Source: Cellulomonas sp. URHE0023 (GTDB lineage: Bacteria; Actinomycetota; Actinomycetes; Actinomycetales; Cellulomonadaceae). From it: a DNA stretch of 64,000 bases. Position numbers and translations under genes: made by a program. The notes under the pieces were generated by a model, which saw only the letters and a program-made list of their open reading frames with translations, was not told where the DNA came from and did not search any database. The DNA is taken from NCBI RefSeq assembly GCF_000688475.1, contig NZ_JIAN01000005.1, positions 1,364,001-1,428,000 of the forward strand. Direction: 5' to 3'. Shown piece after piece: positions 1-8,851 of the stretch (the stretch's first letter is position 1; every line of letters begins with the position of its first letter).

Positions 1-384
1 CCGACGCCTACGGTCCCCGCTCGTCCCGGCCCGACGCTGGAGCCGACGCCGACGCCGACGCCCGAACCAGTTCCCACTCCGACTCCTACCCCGACTCCGA
101 CGCCCACGCCGGTCCCGGTGCCGACGCAGACAGCCGTCGCTCCCGTGCCCACCCCGACCGCCACACCGACCCCGACGCCCACACCCACCCCGACGCCGAC
201 CGTGACGGCTACGCCTACGCCGACGGTCACGCCGTCGCCGTCGCCGTCGCCCTCGGCCGATGACGTGACCACAGGCGACGAGGGGGGAACCCCGGCATGG
301 GTCTGGTGGGTGCTGGTGCTGATCGTCGTCGGAGCAGGTGTCGGCATCACGCTGATCGTCCGAGCACGTCGCAGAGCGGTCTGA
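1..384 (+). CDS. C-terminal part of a Thr-Pro-rich, membrane-anchored surface protein (5'-truncated)
   Basis: The reading frame is open from the first base, so the start codon lies outside the window. The visible 127 residues begin with a long low-complexity stretch of alternating Thr-Pro (some Val, Ser, Glu), typical of cell-wall-spanning linkers in secreted actinobacterial proteins. A short acidic segment follows, then one hydrophobic segment of about 23 residues (Trp-rich at its start, then Val/Leu/Ile/Gly) and a basic RARRR tail that ends the protein. This is a C-terminal membrane anchor with an inside-positive tail. I see no LPxTG sortase signal before it. The functional domain is upstream and unseen, so no function can be given. 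Confidence 0.8.
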   Translation, partial: PTPTVPARPGPTLEPTPTPTPEPVPTPTPTPTPTPTPVPVPTQTAVAPVPTPTATPTPTPTPTPTPTVTATPTPTVTPSPSPSPSADDVTTGDEGGTPAWVWWVLVLIVVGAGVGITLIVRARRRAV

Positions 385-390
385 CCGGAT

Positions 391-418
391 CCCGATCGAT
401 ACTGTGAGCGCGATCGGG
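391..418 (+). terminator. Inverted repeat downstream of the surface-protein gene
   Basis: A perfect 8-bp inverted repeat (CCCGATCG at 391-398, CGATCGGG at 411-418) with a 12-nt loop lies 7 nt after the stop codon. There is no T-run. It is probably a terminator or RNA-stabilising hairpin. Confidence 0.5.
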
Positions 419-492
419 TCGCTGGACCCGAACGCCGTCGTCGCCCGCGGCCTCGACCACCGTCGAGGTCGTCACGTTGAGGAGTGAGCGTC

Positions 493-801
493 ATGGCCAA
501 TGTGGCCCTGCGGTGCACGGACCCGGCCTGCGCCGCGGACGGCAAGGTCCAGACGACCAAGACGTGCGCGGTGTGCGGCAAGCCGACGACGTGGTCGGTC
601 CTGCGCGTCCCGACGGCGGGTCAGACCGCGACCATCGGTCCGATCTACACGATGCCGATGCCGGTGAAGGACGCGCCCGCGCCCGTGGGCGCCCCCACCC
701 GTACCTGCACCAACGCGAGCTGCGCGCGCTACCACCTCGCGCAGGAGGACCCGTTCTGCGGTGGCTGCGGCCACGCGACGGTCGTCGCCACGACGCTCTA
801 G
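493..801 (+). CDS. Small double zinc-ribbon protein
   Basis: A 102-residue protein with two four-cysteine ribbons. The first pairs CTDPAC near the N-terminus with CAVCG about 15 residues later. The second pairs CTNASC with CGGCG near the C-terminus. The ATG at 493 is preferred over the GTG at 484 because GGAG at 481-484 sits 8 nt before it. No catalytic motif is visible, so a structural, metal-binding or interaction role is likely. It lies about 190 nt before an unassigned gene on the same strand and could be functionally linked to it. No family name is assigned. Confidence 0.7.
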   Translation: MANVALRCTDPACAADGKVQTTKTCAVCGKPTTWSVLRVPTAGQTATIGPIYTMPMPVKDAPAPVGAPTRTCTNASCARYHLAQEDPFCGGCGHATVVATTL

Positions 802-993
802 CCGCCACCGCCGACCTCGTCGCCGATCGGGTGAGCGCCGGCCGCGACCGATGCGCGGGTCGCCGCGGCCGTGCTTGAGTGCCGGACAGGCGCGCTCCCG
901 TGGCGTCGACGGGTGAGCGTCCTGGCTGTTCCGAGGACGACATCGCTGGACCTGCGGGGCCGTGGGGGTCGCCGAGTCGGAAGGAACGTGCGC

Positions 994-2379
994 ATGGGCT
1001 CGGAGTTGCCGCCGTGGCTGCTGCCGGACGACGGCTTTCGACTTCCGGCACTGTACGGCGGGCTGTCCGCTCCCGGCCGGGTGGACCGGGGCGCCGTCGT
1101 CGACGCGCTGCGGTCGGCGGTCGAGCTGGCGACTTCGTGGATCGGCATCGACATCACCTGGTCGACGTTCATGGTGGTTGACGGCGACGGCATCCGTACC
1201 CCGCTCTCGAAGACGAGTCGAACCGGACTCGACTGGGACTTCATCTCCTCGAAGGTGGGCACGCCGACGTGGATCACGCTCGAGGGCGTCTGTACGGCCC
1301 TGGCGCACGATCCGATGCACCCCAACCACACGGTCGCCGAGGTGGACGCCCACTTCCCGCTCCCCTCCCGTGGTGAGGAGCTGGGCAGGATGAGCGTCGC
1401 GCTCTCGGTGCAGCGGTGGGCGATGTACGGCTCCGGCGAGAACATGCCGTGGATCGCCGGTCCCTTGGTGCCGTGGCTGGTGACGAGCGCCGAGCGGCTG
1501 GGCGCCCACGAGGGCTACGCCATCCTCGACCGGGTTCGAGGGTCGGAGACGTCGAGCGCAGCGGAGCACCGCGGTGTCTTCCGCAACCACGATGGCCACC
1601 TGTGGGGCTACGGCTGGAGCACGTTGCTGTCGCCGTCGCACCTAGAACGCGTCGGAGGCGTCGAGCAGTTGGCCGAGCTACCGGACGCTCAGGTGGTGAA
1701 CCTGTCGGGCGGTCGCGTCTGGTTGACGTTGGGCGACGACCCGTCGGCGGTGCCGGACGCGACGATGTGGCGGCTGCACGAGATCCTGACGCCGGTGCTC
1801 CCGCCCCCATACGAACCGGACGAGTCCGAGGTCGACCTCGACCCGCCCCTGCCGGCGACGGTCGAGGCGGTCCGGGCGGCCTGGGAGGCGAAGGCCGAGG
1901 CGGCCCGTGCCGGCGGCCGGGTCAGCGGCATGTTCGGGCCGGTCGGGTTCACGTTGGACGCGAAGGTGCCTGAGGCCGTGATGCCGGTGGCGGTCGGGCC
2001 GGGCGGCGACCTCGTGCAGTTCGAAGGGCTTGGCGCGCAGGCGGCGGCCTCGCTGCTGAACCGGCTCACGGCGCCGGTGCTCGATGCACGGCTCGGTCCG
2101 GGGCCGACGCTGCGTACGGCATTGCGTGCGGCCGTCGCCCACCCGGGCGTCGTTCTGCTGAAAGGACACGCGGTCGGGCCCGGTCGTGAGGACGAACGCG
2201 TGACGGTCGACGGGATGGACATCCAGGACGACCCCGTGCTGCGGCGCCTCGGTCAGCGCCAGGCGTCGAAGGCGTGGCAACGGGTGCTAGCGCTCGGCCT
2301 CGACGACGCCCTGGACCGACCCGACGAGCTGCGTGCGCCGGCCGAGAACGGTGGACCGTGGTCCGTCTGGTGGGACTGA
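994..2379 (+). CDS. Unassigned 461-residue cytosolic protein, with a stretch resembling DUF3396-type immunity proteins
   Basis: The ATG at 994 has GGAAGGA at 979-985 with 8-nt spacing, and the family-like sequence begins right after it. There is no signal peptide or membrane segment. Around residues 200-275 there is a G-x-G-W-S-T...L..VGG...L pattern, followed by a Gly-Gly strand and a G-D-D-P turn. This recalls the G-x-x-W-x-T...L..LGG core of DUF3396 proteins, some of which are type VI effector immunity proteins. The resemblance is from memory and weak. The C-terminal 120 residues look like a separate alpha/beta domain. No toxin gene lies nearby, only the small zinc-ribbon gene upstream. 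Confidence 0.7.
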   Translation: MGSELPPWLLPDDGFRLPALYGGLSAPGRVDRGAVVDALRSAVELATSWIGIDITWSTFMVVDGDGIRTPLSKTSRTGLDWDFISSKVGTPTWITLEGVCTALAHDPMHPNHTVAEVDAHFPLPSRGEELGRMSVALSVQRWAMYGSGENMPWIAGPLVPWLVTSAERLGAHEGYAILDRVRGSETSSAAEHRGVFRNHDGHLWGYGWSTLLSPSHLERVGGVEQLAELPDAQVVNLSGGRVWLTLGDDPSAVPDATMWRLHEILTPVLPPPYEPDESEVDLDPPLPATVEAVRAAWEAKAEAARAGGRVSGMFGPVGFTLDAKVPEAVMPVAVGPGGDLVQFEGLGAQAAASLLNRLTAPVLDARLGPGPTLRTALRAAVAHPGVVLLKGHAVGPGREDERVTVDGMDIQDDPVLRRLGQRQASKAWQRVLALGLDDALDRPDELRAPAENGGPWSVWWD

Positions 2380-2398
2380 ACGTCCTACCCTCTGGTCC

Positions 2399-3067
2399 AT
2401 GACGGAGCCCCTCACGGTCGACGACCTGACCCGCATCCGCCGGATCCCGGAGCGGCAGCGCACCGACCGCGCAGAGCTGTACGGCATCCTCGACGCCGGT
2501 CTGGTGGCGCACGTCGCGTTCGTCCGCGAAGGTCGACCGGTCGTCATCCCGTTCCTCTACGCGCGCGACGGTGACTCGCTGCTCCTGCACGGGTCCACCG
2601 GCGGCGGGCTGTTCCTTGCACCTGAGGGCGTCGAGGTGTCGGTCGGGATCACGCATGTCGACGGGCTCGTGTTCGCGCGGTCGGTGTTCGACAGCTCGGC
2701 CAACTACCGCAGCGTCGTCGTCCACGGCCGTGCCGTCGCCGTCCCGGCGGACGAGAAGGAGGCGGCGCTCCTCGTGGTCTCGGAGCACCTGATGCCTGGC
2801 CGGTGGGACGAGGTGCGCGCGTCGACGCGCAAGGAGCTCGCCGCGACCTCGATCCTGCGCGTCGGGCTGGAGCGCGCGAGCGTCAAGGTCCGGGCCTACG
2901 GCGCATCCGAGGCGCCCGACGACGGAGAGGACCGTGCGGTGTGGGCGGGCGTGCTGCCGCTCGCCCTGGTGGCCGGTGCGGCGGAGTCGTCCTCCGATGT
3001 CGACGTGCCCGCTTCCGTGAGGGCCGCAGCGGCGAGACACGTCGACTCCGGTACGGTCCGCCTGTGA
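2399..3067 (+). CDS. Pyridoxamine 5'-phosphate oxidase family, flavin-nucleotide-binding protein
   Basis: A 222-residue protein of the PPOX split-barrel superfamily, closest to the Pyridox_ox_2 branch. The N-terminal half carries the barrel signature, V-A-F-V-R-E-G-R-P-V-V-I-P, followed by LLLHGSTGGG, which should bind the flavin phosphate. Members bind FMN or F420 and reduce or sequester small molecules; the substrate cannot be read from sequence. The ATG at 2399 was chosen because the protein start fits the family and a TACCCT box (2386-2391) lies 7 nt upstream, as expected for a leaderless transcript. The gene overlaps the next one by 4 nt (GTGA). Confidence 0.85.
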   Translation: MTEPLTVDDLTRIRRIPERQRTDRAELYGILDAGLVAHVAFVREGRPVVIPFLYARDGDSLLLHGSTGGGLFLAPEGVEVSVGITHVDGLVFARSVFDSSANYRSVVVHGRAVAVPADEKEAALLVVSEHLMPGRWDEVRASTRKELAATSILRVGLERASVKVRAYGASEAPDDGEDRAVWAGVLPLALVAGAAESSSDVDVPASVRAAAARHVDSGTVRL

Positions 3068-3615
3068 CCAAGCGCCGCTGGATCGTCCTGATCGCGATCC
3101 TCCTCGTCCTCCTCGTGGTCGGGCTCACCCTGACGGTCCCGAACGGCAACTACACGGCAGCCGCTCTGCTGATCGTGGCGTTCGTCGTGGGGCCGACCGT
3201 GCTGATCATGACGAGCCAGGGCATCGAGCGCGCCAACCGCAGGCGTGTGGGCGCCCTCGAGCCGACCCACCCGGGCTGGTCGTTCGTGCCGTGCGTCACG
3301 GGACCGACGCAGGAGCCCCTCTTGAAGGCGGCCGGCGAGCGGACGACCACGGGGGTCGCCGCGACGCTCACCTACGGACCGGGTGGCATCGAGGTCTGGG
3401 CGGGCAAGAGCTCCGACGTCAAGGTGTTCGCCTACCCGTGGTCCGACGTGACGGACGTCAGCACCGCCGCCGACATCCGCACCTGGCAGAAGCGGACGGT
3501 CATCGGGGTGCGGATCACGCTGGCCGACGACGCGTCCCAGGACATCGCGGTCCTGGTGAAGACCCCGCAGGTTCCCGCGCTCACGGACAGCATCCGGGCG
3601 GCCCGCCCGGTGTGA
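3064..3615 (+). CDS. Two-helix membrane protein of unknown function
   Basis: A 183-residue protein starting at GTG 3064, which overlaps the preceding stop. Two hydrophobic helices (about residues 6-23 and 32-52) form a membrane hairpin with a basic N-terminus. A soluble C-terminal domain of about 125 residues is rich in beta-prone sequence (T-Y-G-P-G-G-I-E-V-W...V-F-A-Y-P-W), suggesting a small PH-like or barrel fold facing the cytoplasm. It may be translationally coupled to the upstream flavoprotein gene, but a TACGGT box at 3052-3057, 6 nt before GTG, suggests its own leaderless promoter inside that gene. No function can be assigned. Confidence 0.75.
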   Translation: MTKRRWIVLIAILLVLLVVGLTLTVPNGNYTAAALLIVAFVVGPTVLIMTSQGIERANRRRVGALEPTHPGWSFVPCVTGPTQEPLLKAAGERTTTGVAATLTYGPGGIEVWAGKSSDVKVFAYPWSDVTDVSTAADIRTWQKRTVIGVRITLADDASQDIAVLVKTPQVPALTDSIRAARPV

Positions 3616-3735
3616 ACCGAGGCGACCGGAGTGCGACCACGACCGGTCGCGTGGCCGGGTCAGGGATCCGACACGACCGGCTATGACTGATCATGCGTCC
3701 GCTCGTGCGTGGACGGCGGTCTGTGGCTTCGGGTC

Positions 3736-4143
3736 CTAGCTCTCGAAGAAGCAGAACGGGTGGCCGGCTGGGTCCAGGAGCACCCGGACGTCGTCCTGGG
3801 GCTGGTAGTCGGCCAGCCGGGCACCGGTCGCGAGCGCGTGCTCCACGGCGTCGCCGAGCGAGTCCACCCGGATGTCCAGGTGCAGCTGCATCTGGTTGTG
3901 GTCGGTCGTCGCGGGCCACACCGGTGGTCGGTAGAGCGGGTCGGAGCTGAAGGACAGCCCGCTGCCTCCGGCGGGCGGACGGAGCATCGCCCAGCCGGGC
4001 TCGTCGGTGATGACGGGCCAACCCAGCAGCCGGTGGTAGAAGTCGGCGAGCGCGTGCGCGTCCTGCGACTCCAGGACGGTCGCGGACAACGAGAAGCGGC
4101 GTCCCGCGTGCTCGTTCCAGGGTGCCGTCGGTGGGGTGCTCAC
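3736..4143 (-). CDS. VOC superfamily (glyoxalase/bleomycin-resistance-like) protein
   Basis: A 135-residue protein with the paired beta-alpha-beta-beta-beta layout of the vicinal oxygen chelate fold. The first module has A-D-F-Y-H-R-L-L-G-W-P; the second has HLDIRVDSLGDAVEHALATGA and ends D-P-A-G-H-P-F-C-F. The actinobacterial branch with an H-x-D-I motif in the central strand is usually annotated as a glyoxalase-like domain protein. Substrate and metal are unknown. The start is GTG. It is convergent with the upstream genes and divergent from the map leader. Confidence 0.85.
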   Translation of the reverse strand: MSTPPTAPWNEHAGRRFSLSATVLESQDAHALADFYHRLLGWPVITDEPGWAMLRPPAGGSGLSFSSDPLYRPPVWPATTDHNQMQLHLDIRVDSLGDAVEHALATGARLADYQPQDDVRVLLDPAGHPFCFFES

Positions 4144-4191
4144 TCATCCAGGCTCGTACGGGCGCCTCGTGTTCGCACGCGGAGAAATCGG

Positions 4192-4221
4192 TTGGCAGGT
4201 GCGCCGGATCGGACGTATTTT
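4192..4221 (+). promoter_or_regulatory. Candidate promoter of the map leader transcript
   Basis: TTGGCA (4192-4197) and TATTTT (4216-4221) are separated by 18 nt in a locally A/T-rich patch. This is the best sigma-70-like pair upstream of the short leader ORF. The predicted start is near 4228. Confidence 0.5.
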
Positions 4222-4252
4222 CGTAGTACACGGGAAGGAGGTGGTCCAAGAC

Positions 4253-4291
4253 ATGATTTCTCTTAGGACGCGTGAGGTGACTGTCCGCTAG
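4253..4291 (+). CDS. Candidate 12-residue leader peptide upstream of map
   Basis: ATG at 4253 opens a 12-codon ORF encoding MISLRTREVTVR, then TAG. Upstream, positions 4234-4246 read AAGGAGGTGGTCC. This can pair with the 3' end of 16S rRNA over about 13 nt, allowing one G-U, an exceptionally strong Shine-Dalgarno for this GC-rich genome. The Arg-Thr-Arg triplet at residues 5-7 matches the basic-x-basic pattern that causes macrolide-dependent stalling in some erm leaders; any such role here is inference. The last codons overlap a pairing segment of the downstream RNA switch. Confidence 0.5.
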   Translation: MISLRTREVTVR

Positions 4292-4324
4292 TCGCCCGTC
4301 AGTACTCGGACGGATTGCCGTCCG
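4281..4324 (+). promoter_or_regulatory. Candidate attenuator with mutually exclusive hairpins
   Basis: Segment B (CGGACGG, 4307-4313) can pair perfectly with C (CCGTCCG, 4318-4324) across a 4-nt ATTG loop. It can also pair with A (CTGTCCG, 4281-4287) as a 7-bp stem containing one G-U. A lies in the last codons of the 12-codon ORF, so a ribosome there would mask A and favour B:C. Confidence 0.45.
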
Positions 4325-4367
4325 CCCGCAGACCACCCGGTCGGCGAGCGAATCCAGGCAGTCACCG

Positions 4368-4435
4368 CAGCCCGTGGGAGCCACGACCTCGTCCGTCGTG
4401 GCGGGGCCCCTTGAAGGGGTCCGGCCCACGGGCTG
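4368..4435 (+). other. Structured leader RNA: three-way junction closed by an 11-bp stem
   Basis: CAGCCCGTGGG (4368-4378) is perfectly complementary to CCCACGGGCTG (4425-4435). The closed region holds two hairpins: CCACGAC/GTCGTGG (4381-4387 with 4395-4401) and GGCCCC/GGGGTC around a TTGAA loop (4405-4421). It lies 26 nt before the map start. It could be a terminator, a ligand-sensing fold or a stability element. I do not recognise it as a named RNA family. Confidence 0.5.
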
Positions 4436-4461
4436 TTGCCTGCCCGTGGCAAAGTTGGGCC

Positions 4462-5226
4462 GTGTCTCTCAAGAATCCCGCTCAGATCGACGCGATGCGT
4501 CCCGCCGGCAGGTTCGTCGCCGGTGTCCTGTCCTCCCTCCGTGACGTCGCGCGCGAGGGGATGACCCTCAAGCAGCTGGACACGCACGCGCACCAGATGA
4601 TCGACGCGGCCGGCGCGCACTCGGTCTACCTGGGCTACCACCCCTCGTTCGGCGCCATGCCGTACCCGGGCGTCCTGTGCACGTCGGTCAACGACGCAGC
4701 GCTGCACGGTCTGCCGTCCGACTACGTGCTCGTCGACGGTGACGTGCTGTCGATCGACTTCGCCGCGCAGGTGCAGGGCTGGGTGGCCGACTCGGCGCTG
4801 ACGTTCCAGATCGGGACGCAGGACCCGTCGGTGACCGCGCTCGTCGAGACGACCGACCGTGCGCTCGCCGCGGGCATCGCGCAGTGCGTGCCCGGTGCGC
4901 GGATGGGTGACATCTCGGCCGCGATCGGGACGATCGGGCGTGCCGGCGGGTACGGGATCAACGCCGACTTCGGGGGGCACGGCGTGGGGCGCACCATGCA
5001 CGAGGACCCGCACGTCCCCAACCTCGGGCGCCCGGGCACAGGGCTCAAGCTCAAGGCGGGCCTGGTGATCGCGATCGAGCCGTGGTTCATGGTGGGCGGT
5101 GACGACTACACGATCGACCCGGACGGCTGGACCATCCGCACCGCGGACGGCTCGCTGGCGGCGCACGCCGAGCACACGGTGGCGATCACCCCGGACGGTC
5201 CCGTGGTGCTCACGGCCCGCGACTGA
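4462..5226 (+). CDS. map: Type I methionine aminopeptidase
   Basis: Removes the initiator Met from nascent proteins at the ribosome exit. The 254-residue protein has the full pita-bread catalytic core, with metal ligands at Asp99, Asp110, His173 (GGHGVG), Glu206 (A-I-E-P) and Glu237 (H-A-E-H-T-V). The usual N-D-x-x-x-H-G substrate-site motif is present around residues 77-83. The GTG at 4462 is the only start giving the family's normal length. It has no clear Shine-Dalgarno, but a weak CAAAGT box lies 6 nt upstream, so a leaderless transcript is possible in addition to the long leader RNA. It is not in a ribosomal-protein operon here, so it may be a second MetAP. Confidence 0.93.
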   Translation: MSLKNPAQIDAMRPAGRFVAGVLSSLRDVAREGMTLKQLDTHAHQMIDAAGAHSVYLGYHPSFGAMPYPGVLCTSVNDAALHGLPSDYVLVDGDVLSIDFAAQVQGWVADSALTFQIGTQDPSVTALVETTDRALAAGIAQCVPGARMGDISAAIGTIGRAGGYGINADFGGHGVGRTMHEDPHVPNLGRPGTGLKLKAGLVIAIEPWFMVGGDDYTIDPDGWTIRTADGSLAAHAEHTVAITPDGPVVLTARD

Positions 5227-5314
5227 TCTCCGGTCCGAGGGACGCGCCCGACGGGCCGGGGATAGATTGGATCGGTCCGGCGTACCCGTCGCCACCGCAC
5301 GAAAGAGGGCACCG

Positions 5315-6823
<1,509 letters not shown>

Positions 6824-6832
<9 letters not shown>

Positions 6833-6849
6833 CGCGAGCCACTGACGCG
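6824..6849 (+). repeat. 13-bp perfect tandem duplication across the mmsA stop codon
   Basis: AGCCACTGACGCG occurs at 6824-6836 and again at 6837-6849. The first copy contains the mmsA stop codon, so the second adds a spare in-phase-independent TGA. It looks like a recent slippage event. Confidence 0.85.
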
Positions 6850-6879
6850 ACGTCCGCCCTGGTCAGGGCGGACGTCGCG
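6846..6879. terminator. Bidirectional terminator between mmsA and the ABC permease gene
   Basis: A perfect 15-bp stem (6846-6860 with 6865-6879) with a GGTC tetraloop lies between two convergent genes. There is no T-run on either side, as is common for actinobacterial terminators. Confidence 0.8.
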
Positions 6880-6884
6880 ACTGC

Positions 6885-7664
6885 TCAGAGGGAGCGCTGG
6901 TAGGTGCGCATGGCGCGGACCGACCACCATGCGACCACGGCGGCGAGCGCGGTGAGCCAGAGCGACCGGGTGGCCACGACGGACCAGTCCACCGACGGGG
7001 ACATCGCGGTGCGGGCGATCTCGACCGCCCACGTGAGCGGGTTGTACTGGGAGACGGTCTCGACCCAGGACGGAACCAGCGACGCGGGCATCAGGGCCGT
7101 CGACAGGAACGTCGCAGGGAGCACGATGATCGTCGAGATGCCGATGAGGGCGGTCTGGTCGCGGGCGAGCAGCGCCACTGCCGAGGACAGCGAGCAGAAC
7201 GCCGCCGCGAGCAGGAGCGACGCACCGAGCGCGACCAGCATCCCGAGGATCCCGCCGTCGTAGGACGCGCCTGCAAGCCACCCGATCCCCAGCACGCACA
7301 GGCCCTGGACGAAGCAGAGGCCGAGCTGTTGGACGAGCTGGCCGGCCACCAGCGACGATCGGTGCACCGGCGAGGTGAGCATGCGGTCCATGACGCCGCT
7401 CGTGATGTCGTCGATGAAGCCGGTGCCTGCCCAGGCGCCCGAGTAGAGGACCGTCATCATGAGGATGCCGGGCACCAGGAACGTCATGTAGTCGTCGGCG
7501 CCGAAGCCGGGAACGGTCGCTACGGACGAGAACACGTTCCCGAACAGGAGCAGCCAGATCACCGGCTGGATGATCGCGACGCCCAGGCCCCAGGGCTGGC
7601 GGATGCCGTCGGTGGTCCAACGGCGGGTGACCTGCGAGGTCTCGGTGATCCACGTGGTGCTCAT
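6885..7664 (-). CDS. ABC-2 type export permease (DrrB-like)
   Basis: A 259-residue integral membrane protein with about six hydrophobic segments and the ABC-2 layout: long first loop, then the P-L-T-W-A-V-E segment near the C-terminus that is characteristic of DrrB-like permeases. It should pair with the ATPase encoded just upstream, with which it overlaps by 4 nt (ATGA), to export a lipophilic drug or lipid. It ends next to the shared terminator. The substrate is unknown. Confidence 0.88.
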   Translation of the reverse strand: MSTTWITETSQVTRRWTTDGIRQPWGLGVAIIQPVIWLLLFGNVFSSVATVPGFGADDYMTFLVPGILMMTVLYSGAWAGTGFIDDITSGVMDRMLTSPVHRSSLVAGQLVQQLGLCFVQGLCVLGIGWLAGASYDGGILGMLVALGASLLLAAAFCSLSSAVALLARDQTALIGISTIIVLPATFLSTALMPASLVPSWVETVSQYNPLTWAVEIARTAMSPSVDWSVVATRSLWLTALAAVVAWWSVRAMRTYQRSL

Positions 7665-8674
7665 CGGGCCAGCTCCTTCACTGCGACGTCCGACGAGGTC
7701 CACGAGCGGCCGGCGTGGGCCAGGTAGACGTCGTCCAGGGTGGGACGGGAGACGCCGACGGCGCCGTGCCGGATGCCCGCGGCCTGCAGGGCGGAGATGA
7801 CGGCGCCCACCGCCGCGGGCCCGTCGGACGTGCGGGCGACGAGGCGACCGGTCGGTCCCTCGACGTGCACGGAGACGTCCCGCAGGAGTGCGACGGACCC
7901 CGCGACGCTGGAGACCAGGGACGCGTCCGGCTCGACCAGCTCGACCGACAGGGTGTCGCCTTCCAGCGTGGCCTTGAGCGACTCCGGCGATCCCGCGGCC
8001 ACGACGCGCCCGCGGTCGACGATGGTCAGCCCGTCCGCCAGCCGGTCGGCCTCCTCCAGGTAGTGCGTGGTGAGCACGACGGTCAGCTCGTCCTCGCCGG
8101 CGAGCCGCCGGATCTCGGCCCACATCGCGGAGCGCGCCTCGGGGTCCAGGCCTGTGGTCGGCTCGTCGAGGAACAGCACGGACGGGGTCCCGACGAGGCC
8201 GAGGGCGACGTCGAGCTTGCGGCGCGTGCCACCCGAGAGCTTGCCGGCGCCGCGGTCCGCGAACTCGGTGAGCCCGAAGCGGTCGACGAGGTCGCCGGCC
8301 CGGGCTGTGGATGCCGAGCGCGACAGCCCGCGCAGGCGGGCGGCCATCACGAGGTTCTCGCGGGGCGTCAGCAGCGGGTCGGCGCCGGTGCCCTGCGAGA
8401 CGTACCCGATGGAGCGTCGGACGGCCGCCGCCTCGCGCACGACGTCGTGGCCCGCGACCCGGGCCGTGCCCGACGTCGCCCGGGCCAGCGTGGTGAGCAC
8501 CTTGGTGGTCGTCGACTTGCCCGCGCCGTTCGGGCCGAGCAGCCCGTGGACGGTGCCGGCGGCGATGGTGAGCGTGAGCCCGTCGAGGGCTCTCACGTCC
8601 GGTCGGCCGCGGCCGCCGGGGTAGGTCTTGACCAGGTCGAGCGCGTCGACCGCGTAGTCAGGTGAGGTGGGCAT
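7661..8674 (-). CDS. Daunorubicin-resistance-type ABC transporter ATP-binding protein (DrrA-like)
   Basis: A 337-residue nucleotide-binding subunit. Walker A is GPNGAGKST, the signature is L-S-G-G-T-R-R-K-L-D, and Walker B is V-L-F-L-D-E-P-T-T-G-L-D. The C-terminal extension of about 100 residues ends with P-T-L-D-D-V-Y-L, typical of DrrA-type exporters. The ATG at 8674 follows GAAGG; the frame extends further upstream without family similarity. It forms a two-gene operon with the permease. A PadR repressor gene lies upstream on the same strand, and PadR proteins often control such exporters, so it is the likely regulator. Confidence 0.92.
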   Translation of the reverse strand: MPTSPDYAVDALDLVKTYPGGRGRPDVRALDGLTLTIAAGTVHGLLGPNGAGKSTTTKVLTTLARATSGTARVAGHDVVREAAAVRRSIGYVSQGTGADPLLTPRENLVMAARLRGLSRSASTARAGDLVDRFGLTEFADRGAGKLSGGTRRKLDVALGLVGTPSVLFLDEPTTGLDPEARSAMWAEIRRLAGEDELTVVLTTHYLEEADRLADGLTIVDRGRVVAAGSPESLKATLEGDTLSVELVEPDASLVSSVAGSVALLRDVSVHVEGPTGRLVARTSDGPAAVGAVISALQAAGIRHGAVGVSRPTLDDVYLAHAGRSWTSSDVAVKELAR

Positions 8675-8744
8675 GGGACTGCCTTCGGTCGAGCCGTCTG
8701 ACGACGGCGGGTGGGTCGACCGAGGTGCCACCTATGCTTGTGGG

Positions 8745-8831
8745 TGCAGCGGATCGCACAGGTGCCCTTGCGGGTCTCGGTCGGTTCGTGTGGTCGGCCC
8801 GGGTGTTCCAGCACCTGGGCCGACCGTTTTT
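8745..8831 (+). ncRNA. Candidate small RNA ending in a strong plus-strand terminator
   Basis: Both flanking genes run on the minus strand, yet a strong intrinsic terminator points the other way at 8792-8831. TATGCT at 8733-8738 could be the -10 box of a plus-strand transcript of about 85-90 nt, although no clear -35 is seen. I find no conserved 4.5S, 6S or tmRNA core. The 62-residue frame from 8667 across it has poor coding character. Confidence 0.35.
8792..8831 (+). terminator. Strong intrinsic terminator on the plus strand
   Basis: A 14-bp stem (8792-8805 with 8812-8825, one G-U) around a 6-nt loop is followed by GTTTTT at 8826-8831. On the minus strand the hairpin is preceded, not followed, by the homopolymer, so it is directed at plus-strand transcription. 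Confidence 0.75.
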
Positions 8832-8851
8832 CGCGCGGGTCGCGCGAAGCT

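Noticed and set aside
60..250. Short tandem CCGAC/ACGCC repeats as a possible CRISPR or satellite
   Set aside because: They are in frame and encode Thr-Pro; they lack spacers.
8745..8831. 4.5S/6S RNA or tRNA at the candidate sRNA
   Set aside because: The GGAAGGAAGCA-type SRP core, 6S bulge and tRNA arms are missing.
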